From contig JAGCFO010000009.1 in assembly GCA_017650105.1 (NCBI GenBank), forward strand, positions 62,001 to 126,000: a stretch of 64,000 nt of DNA, written 5' to 3'. Positions 1 through 8,924 of this stretch are shown piece after piece; the stretch's first letter is position 1; each line of letters begins with the position of its first letter. This DNA comes from Bacteroidaceae bacterium (GTDB lineage: Bacteria > Bacteroidota > Bacteroidia > Bacteroidales > Bacteroidaceae). Both the position numbers and the translations under genes were made by a program. The notes under the pieces were generated by a model. It ran no database searches and had not been told where the DNA came from. It saw nothing but the letters and a program-made list of their open reading frames with translations.

Positions 1-839
1 CCTATCGTGAGGAAAAGGCCCGCAAAAAGCAAGAAACTAACCCCCAACATAGGGATAGTAAGCTCGTATTTAGTTCCCAGAACATCAGCGAAGAAGAAGG
101 CAACCGTTGAACCACGCACAGTATTGAACAGATTGCTGCAGAGAGCCGCGCCTATCATCAGCAACCAAGGTTTGTTCTTTACCAAAGCCTTCAGGTCTTT
201 TCCTACCGAAACCTTCGATACCGTATGAATATGCTCCTTAGTAAGCAGGAAGCAGAGGACAAACAAGACAAACACGCCTGCTGCCACACATATCATAGCC
301 CATTGCCAGCCTTTTGCCGAGTCATACCCTCCGAAGGCGTTGCAGAGAGGCTCCCAAATGAGCAAACTGATGAAGGAACCCGTGTAGGCGAAAAACATTC
401 TGAACGAGGAAAATACCGTTTTCTCCTTAGGGCTGTCTGTCATCACGCCGAGCATGCTCCCATAAGGCACGTTGATGGCTGTATAGATTGTCATCATCAA
501 GATATATGTGACGTAAGCCCAGACAAGCTTTGCCGCATAGCTCCAATCGGGAGTAGTGAAGAGCAGAATGCCACAGATGCTGAATGGAGCTGCTATCCAA
601 AGCAAATAAGGACGATATTTTCCCCATCGAGTGTGTGTTCTGTCAGCAATAATGCCCATCATCGGGTCAGAAACAGCATCCCACACACGAGTGATAAGCA
701 TAAGGAGTCCTGCGTCAACCAGATTTAATCCGAAGACTTTGGCGTAGAAAATAGGAAGATAGTAAGAGAATACCTTCCAAAACGACGATGAAGCCATATC
801 GCCAAAGCCGTAGCCTATCTTTTCTTTAAGAGTTGCCAT
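1..839 (-). CDS. GPH-family sugar:cation symporter, 3' end cut by window
   Basis: Inner-membrane glycoside-pentoside-hexuronide (MelB/XynP-like) transporter, likely importing mannobiose or short beta-manno-oligosaccharides with a cation. About 279 residues are visible from the ATG at 839; the C-terminal half lies beyond position 1. The family signature is clear: RVWDAVSDPMMG at residues 51-62 and DRTHTRWGKYRPY at 66-78, followed by several hydrophobic segments. The start overlaps the end of the GH130 gene by 14 nt, so the two are translationally linked. GH26, GH130, symporter in this order is known from the Bacteroides fragilis mannan-utilisation genes, which supports the substrate guess. Family assignment is firm; the substrate is inferred from neighbours only. 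Confidence 0.92.
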   Translation of the reverse strand, partial: MATLKEKIGYGFGDMASSSFWKVFSYYLPIFYAKVFGLNLVDAGLLMLITRVWDAVSDPMMGIIADRTHTRWGKYRPYLLWIAAPFSICGILLFTTPDWSYAAKLVWAYVTYILMMTIYTAINVPYGSMLGVMTDSPKEKTVFSSFRMFFAYTGSFISLLIWEPLCNAFGGYDSAKGWQWAMICVAAGVFVLFVLCFLLTKEHIHTVSKVSVGKDLKALVKNKPWLLMIGAALCSNLFNTVRGSTVAFFFADVLGTKYELTIPMLGVSFLLFAGLFLTI

Positions 840-2004
840 TTCCGTTCATTATTTTCAGGTTCTTTTCAATCATTGCCTTGAGGGTTTCTACTGAGGAGGA
901 AGTGGTAAGCCCGTCGGGAGGCGTGTTGAGACAGTAATCAACCAGCTTGTCGACTGTAGAAGTAGCCACATGCATGCGAGTGTCGCTCGAGGCATAGTAG
1001 ATGAACACCTTCCCGTCAGGATCTGCTATCCAGCCGTTTGCGAAGAGAACGTTGCTGACATCGCCGATTCGTTCTTCTCCTTCAGGAGCCAGGAAATATC
1101 CTGCGGGAGAGGCTATTACCCGCGAAGGATCTTCGAGAGACGTCATATACAAGTAAAGGACATACCGCAATCCTGCCGCGCATCCTCTCACTCCGTGAGC
1201 AAGATGGAGCCAACCTTTTGATGTCTTGATAGGATGTGGGCCTTCGCCGTTTTTCACTTCTTTAATCGTGTGATAATAGCGAGCGTCAATTATCTTTTCC
1301 TCCTTTATCTCAGCATGAGTCATATCATCCACAAGAGCCCAACCGATTCCTCCTCCGTTTCCAGCATCGATAAATCCGTCTTGAGGGCGTGTATAGAGGG
1401 CATATTTCCCTTCCACGAATTCTGGATGAAGCACCACGTTGCGTTGCTGCGTCTTAGTCTTCAAATCAGGGAGCCGATCCCAATGCACTAAGTCTTTCGT
1501 GCGGCAAATGCCAGCCGTAGCTGTTGCAGAGGAAAGATCTCCGCTATCATCGTGCCTCTCGGCGCAGAAGATTCCGTATATCCAGCCGTCTTCGTGTGCC
1601 GTAAGACGCATATCGTAAATGTTTGTGGCAGGAATCACATCATCGGGCATCGTTATGGGATAATCCCAGAAGCGGAAGTTATCGATACCGTTTGGACTTT
1701 CCGCAACGGCAAAAAACGACTTTCTGTCAGCCCCTTCCACTCTGACGACGAGAACGTATTTCCCGTTCCACTTGATTGCCCCGCTGTTGAATGTGGCATT
1801 CATCCCTATGCGCTCAAGAAGGAGCGGATTCGTTTTCTCGTCCAAATCGTAACGCCAGAAAACGGGAGTGTGCGCCGCTGTGAGAATCGGATACCGATAG
1901 CGCGTAACTATTCCGTTGCTCTCGGGCAGAGGCTCGTTCGGGCGTGTGATGAGAGCTTCGTGCGCAGCAAAGAGAGAGGAAACTCTTTCGTTGAAGGACT
2001 TCAT
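826..2004 (-). CDS. GH130 4-O-beta-D-mannosyl-D-glucose phosphorylase
   Basis: Cytoplasmic enzyme (392 aa, no signal peptide) that phosphorolyses beta-1,4-mannosyl-glucose to mannose-1-phosphate and glucose. The sequence is very close to what I recall of the characterised B. fragilis enzyme over its whole length: RYRYPILTAAHTPVFWRYDL at 35-54, then VRVEGADRKSFFAVAESPNG. The catalytic acid Asp falls at residue 131 in NIYDMRLTAHEDG, the position reported for the B. fragilis enzyme. It follows GH26 after a 4-nt gap and overlaps the symporter by 14 nt, so these three form one operon. Together with the 2-epimerase at 11982-13148 it completes mannobiose breakdown. This is GH130 subfamily 1; other GH130 members act on mannobiose directly, but the near-identity argues against that. 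Confidence 0.95.
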   Translation of the reverse strand: MKSFNERVSSLFAAHEALITRPNEPLPESNGIVTRYRYPILTAAHTPVFWRYDLDEKTNPLLLERIGMNATFNSGAIKWNGKYVLVVRVEGADRKSFFAVAESPNGIDNFRFWDYPITMPDDVIPATNIYDMRLTAHEDGWIYGIFCAERHDDSGDLSSATATAGICRTKDLVHWDRLPDLKTKTQQRNVVLHPEFVEGKYALYTRPQDGFIDAGNGGGIGWALVDDMTHAEIKEEKIIDARYYHTIKEVKNGEGPHPIKTSKGWLHLAHGVRGCAAGLRYVLYLYMTSLEDPSRVIASPAGYFLAPEGEERIGDVSNVLFANGWIADPDGKVFIYYASSDTRMHVATSTVDKLVDYCLNTPPDGLTTSSSVETLKAMIEKNLKIMNGNGNS

Positions 2005-2008
2005 ATTG

Positions 2009-3139
2009 TTATTTCAGTTTGGCGTCGTTAGCAAAAACGGTGCGCGAATCGTTATAGAAAATCATAAAATCTGCTTCTGACTCATGCCCGGGATAGATGC
2101 CGTAATGATGCGTTTCTCTGTCCCACGCATTGCGCCAAACAAGGACGTATGCAATAGGAGCGTTGTCGAGGGCAGGAACAAGAGTTCCCGTCCACCAAGT
2201 TGAATCGGGCGTACTCTCGTATCCTGTCTCCGTTACGGCAGCTACCTTGTTATGGGTTTGAGCAGCCTCAATCAACACATCGAGGCTTTTCTTCATCACT
2301 CTCAGATACCCTTCCCGACTGTCGGATTGATAAGTGTCAAAACCCAATACGTCCATGATATCGTCACCAGGATAGCGCTCGAAATATTCTTCCTGATTTT
2401 TCGGCTCCGAACCGGGGGAATATGCCCACAGCAGATTTGTCAATCCGCGCTTCTGCATGAAGTCGAACGTCATACGCCAAAGTGCCTTGTACTGCTCGGT
2501 TGTGCAGTTATCCTGCCCCCACCAGAACCAGCTCCCGGTATGCTCGTGCCAAGGGCGGAAAAGCATAGGCACCTTTACGCCTTTTTCTGTCACTATGCTT
2601 TCAAAAAAGTCTGCCACTCGCCCGAGCCGCACGAGAAACTCATCGTGAAGACTACCTCCGGGAAGAATAGAGCTTACGGTTTCCTTGTTGCTATAATCCC
2701 AGGCATTTCCTCCCGTGAGAGGGTTGTCGAGATGCCAACTGAGCGTCACCATTCCTCCGCGCTCATACTGCCGAATGATTTCACGACGCATCCAGTTGAA
2801 AGGCACGCCGTCAAGATTGCGACTGCGTCCCAACTCAAGATGTCCCAAGTCAAAGCCAATCACTCCGGGATAGTCCCCGCACACATCTTTGGTGTCGGAA
2901 CGTCCATCTTCGTACTTCCATGAATGTCCGTAAGCGGTATCGTCTTGATGTCCATACATAAAGGAGGGACCCTCTGCTATGCGGTGCAAACCAGCCAGCA
3001 GGGTTTCTGCTTCAGGACTGCAGGGATGTTGAGAAAGGGAGGGAGTCTTCGGTTCCTTACATGACGACAAGAGGAAAGCGGGCAGCAAAACAAGAAGCAA
3101 GGCTGCCAAATAAGGGATTCCAGTTTTTTTCTTTTCCAT
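2009..3139 (-). CDS. GH26 beta-mannanase lipoprotein
   Basis: Exported endo- or exo-beta-1,4-mannanase (376 aa). A lipoprotein signal peptide ends at LLSSC with the lipidated Cys27, so it is membrane anchored, probably in the outer membrane. GH26 hallmarks are present: the acid/base Glu199 in MLFRPWHEHTGSWFWWGQ and the nucleophile Glu305 in AAVTETGYES. Length fits a single catalytic domain with no binding module. It would release mannobiose for uptake by the downstream symporter. The gene lies 4 nt before GH130. The whole spacer between it and the preceding gene is occupied by a 21-bp repeat array, and I see no promoter there. GH26 also contains mannobiohydrolases, so endo versus exo mode is open. 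Confidence 0.93.
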   Translation of the reverse strand: MEKKKTGIPYLAALLLVLLPAFLLSSCKEPKTPSLSQHPCSPEAETLLAGLHRIAEGPSFMYGHQDDTAYGHSWKYEDGRSDTKDVCGDYPGVIGFDLGHLELGRSRNLDGVPFNWMRREIIRQYERGGMVTLSWHLDNPLTGGNAWDYSNKETVSSILPGGSLHDEFLVRLGRVADFFESIVTEKGVKVPMLFRPWHEHTGSWFWWGQDNCTTEQYKALWRMTFDFMQKRGLTNLLWAYSPGSEPKNQEEYFERYPGDDIMDVLGFDTYQSDSREGYLRVMKKSLDVLIEAAQTHNKVAAVTETGYESTPDSTWWTGTLVPALDNAPIAYVLVWRNAWDRETHHYGIYPGHESEADFMIFYNDSRTVFANDAKLK

Positions 3140-3147
3140 AACTATTT

Positions 3148-3252
3148 TTGAAGAAGGAATAAAAATTTTTGAAGAAGGAATAATTTTTTTTGGAGAACAA
3201 ATATCGCGAGATGAAGAAGGGAAAATTTCTTATGTAGAAGGGAAAAAATCGG
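3148..3252 (+). repeat. 21-bp modular repeat array R1 (5 units)
   Basis: Five consecutive units of exactly 21 bp start at 3148, 3169, 3190, 3211 and 3232. Each begins with WTG and mostly RAGAAGG; most continue with an A-run and T-run, while the third unit carries ACAAATATCGCG instead. The array fills almost all of the spacer between the stop at 3262 and the GH26 start at 3139. It is one of nine arrays of the same family in this window. Confidence 0.9.
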
Positions 3253-3261
3253 GTTTATAAC

Positions 3262-4746
3262 TCATTGTTGCTCAAACTGTTCTGAAGAGACATTTTTCCT
3301 CAGTTTTCCGATGTCTGCTGCATCGAAAGGTACCGGGCTTTCTGCTATCGAGGGAACATTGTATGACTTAAGGAAAAGTAAATCGTGCTCAGGATCTCTC
3401 TGCGGCAATCGGAAGGGACGACTCACTTGCCCTCGCTCATCGATGTGTGCAAACCACACCCTGCCGTAGATTCCATCTCCACGTTTTGATGCAAATGCTA
3501 TCCAGCGCCCTGTGTGGGACCAACTATGATAGGAAGAAGAGGCGTTGGAAGCCAAATTGGGCAACGGATTTACTTCGCCCGACTGCATATCCATCAACTG
3601 AAGCGACGTTTCCCTGTGCCAAATGGGAAACGTGCCGAAGTTTGAACGGCAGTACAATAAGAATCTCCCGTCGGGTGAGAATTTGGGGAATGATGCCGAA
3701 CCTCCCTCATCTTCGCCTTTCCAAACCACTTCGATGCTATCCCCCCACATTTGAGTGTCTGGATTGAAAGCAATCCGTACAATGTCGTAGTGCACATTTT
3801 CAACGCTGTCGGGCAACTCTCTGAAAGGCGCACGACAGAAGTAAACGTACTTTCCGTCGGGCGAGAAGGTGGGGAATGTTTCCATCTCATTCGTGCCCGA
3901 AACGAGAGGAGAAAAGATAAGCCGCTGAGTGTCAAAGTCAGCTATCACCAAGTCGCTCTCGCTGTCGTAAATCTCCATCCTGTTGCTACCCAAAGCACGA
4001 AGCGAAGGCAGAACGACGTTGTATGAGAATACGGCAAAACGGCCCGAGGGATGAAGGTCACCATATGTGGCAGCAACAGGCATGCTGTCTGTCTTGAGAG
4101 TCAGTTTCCTCAGGGCACCGTCTCTGTTCAAGATGGTTCCTCCGTCTTTTCCGCGCAGATGGAAGAAACTTAAGTCTCCGCGTGATCCTCCGTGAGTGTG
4201 GCAATTCATGCAACTGTTGTCGGTGTGCTTCCAATCGCTGATGATGCGTTCGTCAAAACAAGTCACATTCCTCTCGCGAATCTCTACTCTGTGCCAAACC
4301 TCAAAGCCTGGGTCGATGAGCCGATACGTAATGTATGAATCAATCGGGTCTTCCGAAACAAACACTTCCCCTTTAGTATCAACCCACTGAAGGAAAGAGT
4401 TGTGCGTAACGGGCTCTCCGTCAACGAAGAATGAGAGATGATGTCCCTTCTCGGCTTCCAGCAGTAGCTTCCATTTTTTCATGGGGAACATTACCCGTCC
4501 TTTTCTGGCTCGCACACGAAGGTTCCATTCGCTTCCGTGAACCTCTACGATAGCATTTTTGCGCTGATTTGCATTGAGGCAAAAATTTAGCGGAGCAATA
4601 TTGTAAGGAATAACCACATCGGATGAGTCAAGAGCCAGTTCTGCTTTGTCTTGCAGAATGTGCTCAAGAGAAGCTCCGCGACAGCTAATCAGCGTCACGC
4701 ATGCCAAAATGAAGAGTATCGTATGAATCGTCTTATTCATGGGCAT
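3262..4746 (-). CDS. Lipoprotein with CxxCH motif and PD40/TolB-like beta-propeller
   Basis: A 494-residue exported lipoprotein of unknown function. The signal peptide ends at LISC (Cys22). A classic haem-c attachment motif, CMNCH, sits at residues 179-183 in NSCMNCHTHGG. Downstream are four WD40-like/PD40 strands with the FSPDG pattern: LHPSGRFAVFSY, FPTFSPDGKYVYF, FPKFSPDGRFLLY and YHSWSHTGRWIAF, so the C-terminal two thirds should form a TolB-like beta-propeller. The start overlaps the end of the DUF6057 gene by 14 nt, which suggests a functional pair. A second ATG two codons in (4740) is possible. Only one CxxCH is present, so haem binding needs proof. Nothing indicates a carbohydrate-active domain despite the setting. 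Confidence 0.8.
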   Translation of the reverse strand: MPMNKTIHTILFILACVTLISCRGASLEHILQDKAELALDSSDVVIPYNIAPLNFCLNANQRKNAIVEVHGSEWNLRVRARKGRVMFPMKKWKLLLEAEKGHHLSFFVDGEPVTHNSFLQWVDTKGEVFVSEDPIDSYITYRLIDPGFEVWHRVEIRERNVTCFDERIISDWKHTDNSCMNCHTHGGSRGDLSFFHLRGKDGGTILNRDGALRKLTLKTDSMPVAATYGDLHPSGRFAVFSYNVVLPSLRALGSNRMEIYDSESDLVIADFDTQRLIFSPLVSGTNEMETFPTFSPDGKYVYFCRAPFRELPDSVENVHYDIVRIAFNPDTQMWGDSIEVVWKGEDEGGSASFPKFSPDGRFLLYCRSNFGTFPIWHRETSLQLMDMQSGEVNPLPNLASNASSSYHSWSHTGRWIAFASKRGDGIYGRVWFAHIDERGQVSRPFRLPQRDPEHDLLFLKSYNVPSIAESPVPFDAADIGKLRKNVSSEQFEQQ

Positions 4747-6247
4747 TCATACTTGCGAAATGGAAGAAAAACCAATAGGTCTTCTCGTATTTTTGCTGTA
4801 ATATCTTCAGGCTACTTCCTCCTTTTTTAAATAGGGAGTTGTATTCCCTGAATTCATCCATTATCTGAGGAGGAATATTCAAACGCATAAAGTCATCTTC
4901 GTTACTCCCGTTGCTCGAAATCCAAATCAACAGCGCTTCCGCCCAGACTCTTCCCAGTTTTTGATGCCTGCTGAAACGTTTGAAGTCCTCTGCAAAAAGT
5001 CCGACATCCTTGTGCATCAAGTCGAAAGCCAACAGATACTGGCTTGCGAAGACATTATCAGGATTGTCTTCCAGAAGATGAACCAGCGAGCGACGTAAAT
5101 CGAGCGGGGCACGCACTAAATCCGTCTTGGGCAACAACGAGCGTCTCATCGTCAGCCAGCGTTGCACTTCGGGAGTTTGTTTTCCCGGCATACGGCTTCG
5201 TGCCCATCGGCGGTAAATGAGCGTCTTCTCCAGGATTCGCAAATATTTCATTGCTGCCTCTTCATCTCCGTTTATCAAATTTATCTCAGCCAAACGGCGC
5301 AACGGGCGTGCCCCTTTTCCGAAAGGAGAGAAAATCATGCCCAACATAGCCGAATGCTCGGCATTAGTCATATCGCCAAGAAGGAACCAAAGTTCCCCCG
5401 AAGCATACGTAATCGGATAGGAAATTGATTCGTCATTAGGAAGATAGAGTCCCAACTCAAAGGGCTGATAGTAGTGCATCATCTCATCGGGCATCCGATA
5501 TTGCTCTGCCAGCCAGAGATTTCGATAATAGGAGTTGAACCTGCTATGCTCATGCTCATACTTATCGAGAAGATGCCCGAGTACATCTAAACGCCCCAAA
5601 TAGTATTCTGTATCGACAGCAAGCATACGTTCCCGCGACAGATTAGGGCGATTAACGGCTCTTCTCTCCCAGTCACCCCATCCGAAGAGCCAGACGCCTG
5701 CGCATAGAACCACTAACGAAAGGAATAGAGTGCCAAGCGATACCTTATTCGAAGGGAAAGAACGAAGAATCAAGAAACGAAACAGCATGCCCGTAAGCAA
5801 AAAGCCGATTAACTGCAAAGTACTGCTGAGGGGATACGTCAATCCACATTGCCTTCCTGTTTCCACCAACACTAACAAAACAGCAGGTATAAGAGCCCAA
5901 ATGTGCAGATAACGGGCAAAGAAGACATAGGCAACAACCCCTAACAACGTCAACACTACTGCCAAGATGATTGGCCCTACGTATGGAAAATAGAAGAACT
6001 GAGTCAAGAAGTCACCCAAGAGGCAAGAAAGAGGGGCTGGAGCCTTCCAATATGCCAGCAAAGCATCGGGCGCTACTACAAAAAGGGAAAACTGCTCCCG
6101 ATGGTAGAGATGATAGCGGTAGAAAAACTGGAAGAAGATGAAAAGCGCCAAAAATCCGACAATCATTATTGTCAGACAGATTACGCCTTCCCTCTTTCCA
6201 GTAGAGAACAAGTGCCTTTTGTTCGATTGGGCCTTCCTCGCTATCAT
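4733..6247 (-). CDS. DUF6057-family multispanning membrane protein
   Basis: Inner-membrane protein of unknown function (504 aa). The first ~190 residues hold about five or six hydrophobic segments, with a tryptophan/aromatic-rich loop near 55-85. The rest (about 200-504) is soluble, helical and looks like TPR-type pairs (for example GDMTNAEHSAMLGM and GDEEAAMKYLRILEKTL). I recognise it as the DUF6057 type found in Bacteroidetes, but that family has no established role. It overlaps by 14 nt the lipoprotein with the CxxCH motif and follows a 46-residue lipoprotein after 13 nt, so these genes are probably one transcription unit. Confidence 0.7.
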   Translation of the reverse strand: MIARKAQSNKRHLFSTGKREGVICLTIMIVGFLALFIFFQFFYRYHLYHREQFSLFVVAPDALLAYWKAPAPLSCLLGDFLTQFFYFPYVGPIILAVVLTLLGVVAYVFFARYLHIWALIPAVLLVLVETGRQCGLTYPLSSTLQLIGFLLTGMLFRFLILRSFPSNKVSLGTLFLSLVVLCAGVWLFGWGDWERRAVNRPNLSRERMLAVDTEYYLGRLDVLGHLLDKYEHEHSRFNSYYRNLWLAEQYRMPDEMMHYYQPFELGLYLPNDESISYPITYASGELWFLLGDMTNAEHSAMLGMIFSPFGKGARPLRRLAEINLINGDEEAAMKYLRILEKTLIYRRWARSRMPGKQTPEVQRWLTMRRSLLPKTDLVRAPLDLRRSLVHLLEDNPDNVFASQYLLAFDLMHKDVGLFAEDFKRFSRHQKLGRVWAEALLIWISSNGSNEDDFMRLNIPPQIMDEFREYNSLFKKGGSSLKILQQKYEKTYWFFFHFASMNAHE

Positions 6248-6260
6248 CTAAAAGAATAGG

Positions 6261-6401
6261 TTAGAAGGGGTCGACTTTAGGTGTGTTTGTTGTACCTTGA
6301 TGATTCTCCTCTACAGGATTGTCATCGGGCTGAGGTTGACAACTCACAAAACTAACCGCCAACGTAGCTAAAGCGAAAAGGATAAGAAAAAAACGTTTCA
6401 T
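6261..6401 (-). CDS. Small lipoprotein, 46 aa
   Basis: A short gene easily missed by size filters. Translation from the ATG at 6401 gives 46 residues: a hydrophobic signal MKRFFLILFALATLAVSF followed by the lipobox VSC (Cys21) and a 25-residue polar, Pro/Asp/Asn-rich tail. It ends with TAA 13 nt before the DUF6057 start, on the same strand. The function is unknown; the mature peptide is too short for a domain. It may be a small envelope factor cotranscribed with the DUF6057 and CxxCH-lipoprotein genes. The lipobox and spacing are what support it as real. Confidence 0.65.
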   Translation of the reverse strand: MKRFFLILFALATLAVSFVSCQPQPDDNPVEENHQGTTNTPKVDPF

Positions 6402-6474
6402 ATTCTAAATTGTTAATTGTTTCACATTCTTTTATGAGGAACGAAAATTTGTTTCCAAAAGTTCCTTTGACTTT

Positions 6475-7068
6475 TTATTTTTCGGGATAAAGGCCTTCCA
6501 TGAATTCCTTCAGAGGGCTTTCTACTCCCTCTGCCATTTTGCGTGTACGGGCAACATAAGCATTATAAACAGAATCCCTCTTGTGCTGATAAAGATTTCG
6601 CGAAGCCTCATCTCCAGCCGATTCTGCAAAGTCGATGATACCTCCAAAGCTCTTAATCTTACGGGTTATTTCCTCTGTTGCCTGCTGCCAAGCCTGAAGG
6701 GTATCGTTTCCCAAGGTGCCCGACACCTTGTTTTCGGGTCCTAAACTGACATATATATCTCCCGGTTCAGTCACTATAAGAAGATTAGGGAAACTGGCTC
6801 GAGCAAGTGGTTTTGTCTGGATTTCTGCCATAAAATGTTTATATCCGCTGAATGCAAATGTACCGTTTTTCACTATTGTTGAGTCGACGCGAATCTTTTT
6901 ATCTGCGCCAAGAGGGCAAAGATAAACCGTAGCTCCTTCCAGTTCGTTCACCCAAATATTTCCGTGGATTCTGAACTCATCTGCCGGGTTCTGCGGAGCA
7001 CGGCACCCTGACAAAAAACAAACCAGCAATAGTAAAAGCGGTAAGATGTATAAACGTGAGTGTTTCAT
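6475..7068 (-). CDS. DUF4369-domain lipoprotein
   Basis: Exported lipoprotein of 197 aa with lipobox LSGC (Cys22). Residues about 30-130 match the DUF4369 type: FRIHGNIW, then a GATVYLCPL strand, KNGTFAFSG and EPGDIYVSLGPENKVSGTLGND. That domain is usually the N-terminal part of TlpA-like thiol-disulfide oxidoreductases in Bacteroidetes. Here the thioredoxin domain is absent and a helical tail of about 65 residues follows. A promoter-like sequence lies at 7172-7202. It precedes the small lipoprotein by 73 nt. Its partner and role are unknown. Confidence 0.75.
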   Translation of the reverse strand: MKHSRLYILPLLLLLVCFLSGCRAPQNPADEFRIHGNIWVNELEGATVYLCPLGADKKIRVDSTIVKNGTFAFSGYKHFMAEIQTKPLARASFPNLLIVTEPGDIYVSLGPENKVSGTLGNDTLQAWQQATEEITRKIKSFGGIIDFAESAGDEASRNLYQHKRDSVYNAYVARTRKMAEGVESPLKEFMEGLYPEK

Positions 7069-7171
7069 TTAGAATGAATCAATTTTGTAATGTCAAGCAA
7101 TATAATTCGTTGTTTTCTTTCTTTTTACAGCAGTGAGATTTTTACGATAAAGCTCCTAGCTGTTTTCCATG

Positions 7172-7202
7172 CGAAGATAACAAAAAACGGATAACAAACA
7201 AA
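7172..7202 (-). promoter_or_regulatory. Bacteroidetes-type promoter for the DUF4369 gene
   Basis: On the minus strand a TTTG (7199-7202) is followed after 19 bp by TATCTTCG (7172-7179), a one-mismatch version of the TAnnTTTG -7 box. The predicted start is near 7165, giving a leader of about 95 nt. Confidence 0.5.
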
Positions 7203-7282
7203 ATGTTTAGTCGTTTTATTTTTGTTTCCTTCTGCAAAGCAGTCTTCACTTTTTTCAGGAATCAGTCTGTCCTTCACTTCTG

Positions 7283-8668
7283 TTACTTAACCTGAAACTT
7301 AAAGGCAACAGCATCGTTGCCGAGAACCTTCTTAGGAAGAGTTACGTGGGTCTTTCCGTTTTCATCCACACGCCACACGAGCGATTTTCCTCCGTCAAGC
7401 AACACTATCTTCGAACCTTTGCGGGGAATGTTGCCCTCCCATTCAACCGAAGAAGGAAGGGGTGTGTCATCATCGGGACGTACGACAATTCCGTAAAGAG
7501 TCTTTCCGTCTTTGTCTGCCGTAAACCACACAGACTGACTTTCATTTGTGTAGACAGGAGTCGTTACAGTGCTGTAGATTGCCTTCCCGTTCTTCTCGAG
7601 CCATCCTCCTATATGCTTCAGAATATCTTCGGAGCGTTTCTCAATGATTCCCTCGGGTGTAGGACCTACTCCCAGCAAAAGACTTCCTCCCTTGCTAGTG
7701 ATTTCACTTAGCATGCGAATGACTGTTGCGGGAGATTTGTAGCGCGATTTCTTCGAAACCCATCCCCAGTCATCTGTGAGTGTGATACAACTCTCCCAAG
7801 GAGTGTTTATCTGCCCGTTGGGAATTTTCTGTTCTGGTGTCTGATAGTTTTCGTGCTTTCCGGGACAAGCACGCTCCACGACAATCAGTCCAGGCTGATG
7901 TTCTCGAGCCATCTCTACAATGCTGTCGAGCCCTATATCCTCGCGCGGGGCAGTACACCAACCGCCATCGAGCCAAAGGATATCTACAGGACCATATCCC
8001 GACATTAACTCCTCCACTTGGTTATAGACGAAACTCTTGTACCTTGCCCATTTCTCGGGATACTGCGCGATGCTGTAGTTATGATGCCTGTCGGGAGTAG
8101 CTCTGACAGGCCACCAGTAGTCAGCGCTGTGCCAGTCGGGCTTGGAGAAGTAACACCCAACCATCATATTCTGCTTGCGGAAGGCATCGAAAACATATCG
8201 TGCTGCATCTTCTCTTGGATTGCCGGCGAAACCGCTGTGTGCTACCGTATAATCTGTCTGATGCGAATCCCAAAGGCAGAATCCGTCGTGATGCTTTGTC
8301 GTGAACACCACATAGCGCATTCCCCCCTCCCGAGCCACCTTGGCCCATTGTTCGGGATTAAACTCTGTGGGATTGAAGTCTTTGCTCAGCCCCCAATACC
8401 ATTGTTTATACTCTTCGTAAGTCCGTGTGGTATCAGGCGTTATCCAATCTTCGCTGGTAATGGTCCAGCTCTCGCAAATGCCAGGAACGGAATACACGCC
8501 CCAATGGAGTATGATGCCGAACTTCAAGTCTTGCCACTCATGCAACTTCTCTACTACCCTTTCATCGTCGGGCCATTGGTAGTTAGTGCTTTGCTGATGT
8601 ACGTACGATTGCGCCTTTACCGTTAGCAGCGCCAACGAAAGGAAAAGAAAAAAACAAACACGTTTCAT
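7283..8668 (-). CDS. GH29 alpha-L-fucosidase, exported
   Basis: Exo-alpha-fucosidase (461 aa) acting in the periplasm or outside; the signal peptide MKRVCFFLFLSLALLTVKAQ lacks a lipobox, so it is likely soluble. GH29 features are strong: KFGIILHWGVYSVPG at 49-63, FTTKHHDGFCLWDS at 122-135 and the nucleophile Asp234 in DILWLDGGW. The acid/base residue is less certain; ENYQTPEQ lies in the expected region. A small beta-sandwich domain follows the barrel. It has its own promoter-like sequence at 8700-8730 and sits between the GH2 and DUF4369 genes, with spacers of about 400 and 210 bp, so it may be separately expressed. Fucose is not part of plain mannans, so the locus probably serves more than one glycan. 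Confidence 0.92.
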   Translation of the reverse strand: MKRVCFFLFLSLALLTVKAQSYVHQQSTNYQWPDDERVVEKLHEWQDLKFGIILHWGVYSVPGICESWTITSEDWITPDTTRTYEEYKQWYWGLSKDFNPTEFNPEQWAKVAREGGMRYVVFTTKHHDGFCLWDSHQTDYTVAHSGFAGNPREDAARYVFDAFRKQNMMVGCYFSKPDWHSADYWWPVRATPDRHHNYSIAQYPEKWARYKSFVYNQVEELMSGYGPVDILWLDGGWCTAPREDIGLDSIVEMAREHQPGLIVVERACPGKHENYQTPEQKIPNGQINTPWESCITLTDDWGWVSKKSRYKSPATVIRMLSEITSKGGSLLLGVGPTPEGIIEKRSEDILKHIGGWLEKNGKAIYSTVTTPVYTNESQSVWFTADKDGKTLYGIVVRPDDDTPLPSSVEWEGNIPRKGSKIVLLDGGKSLVWRVDENGKTHVTLPKKVLGNDAVAFKFQVK

Positions 8669-8699
8669 CTTAACTTCTTAAGCTTTAGTTTCTGAAATG

Positions 8700-8730
8700 C
8701 GAAGATACGACAAACTGAGCGGAGAACAAA
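8700..8730 (-). promoter_or_regulatory. Bacteroidetes-type promoter for GH29
   Basis: Minus-strand TTTG at 8727-8730, 19-bp spacer, then TATCTTCG at 8700-8707. The predicted transcript start is near 8693, about 25 nt before the GH29 ATG at 8668. Confidence 0.55.
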
Positions 8731-8840
8731 ATAAAATCTGTCATTTTTTCCAATTTTGCACAGACGAATCAAACTCTGCTGAGAGAATGAAAGATGTGCT
8801 CATCTGAGAAACGAATTTTGCCGAAAACAAAACGAATTTT

Positions 8841-8924
8841 TTCGAGAAGGAAACGCGCGATATGAAGAAGGGAAAAATGTTTTTGAAGAAGGGAAAAATG
8901 TTTATGAAGAAAGAAAAAAAATTT
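8841..8924 (+). repeat. 21-bp modular repeat array R2 (4 units)
   Basis: Four units of exactly 21 bp start at 8841, 8862, 8883 and 8904. The first is the CGCGCGAT type, the next two are near-identical GAAGAAGGGAAAAATG units, and the last is A-rich. It lies alone in the middle of the GH2-GH29 spacer. Confidence 0.9.
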
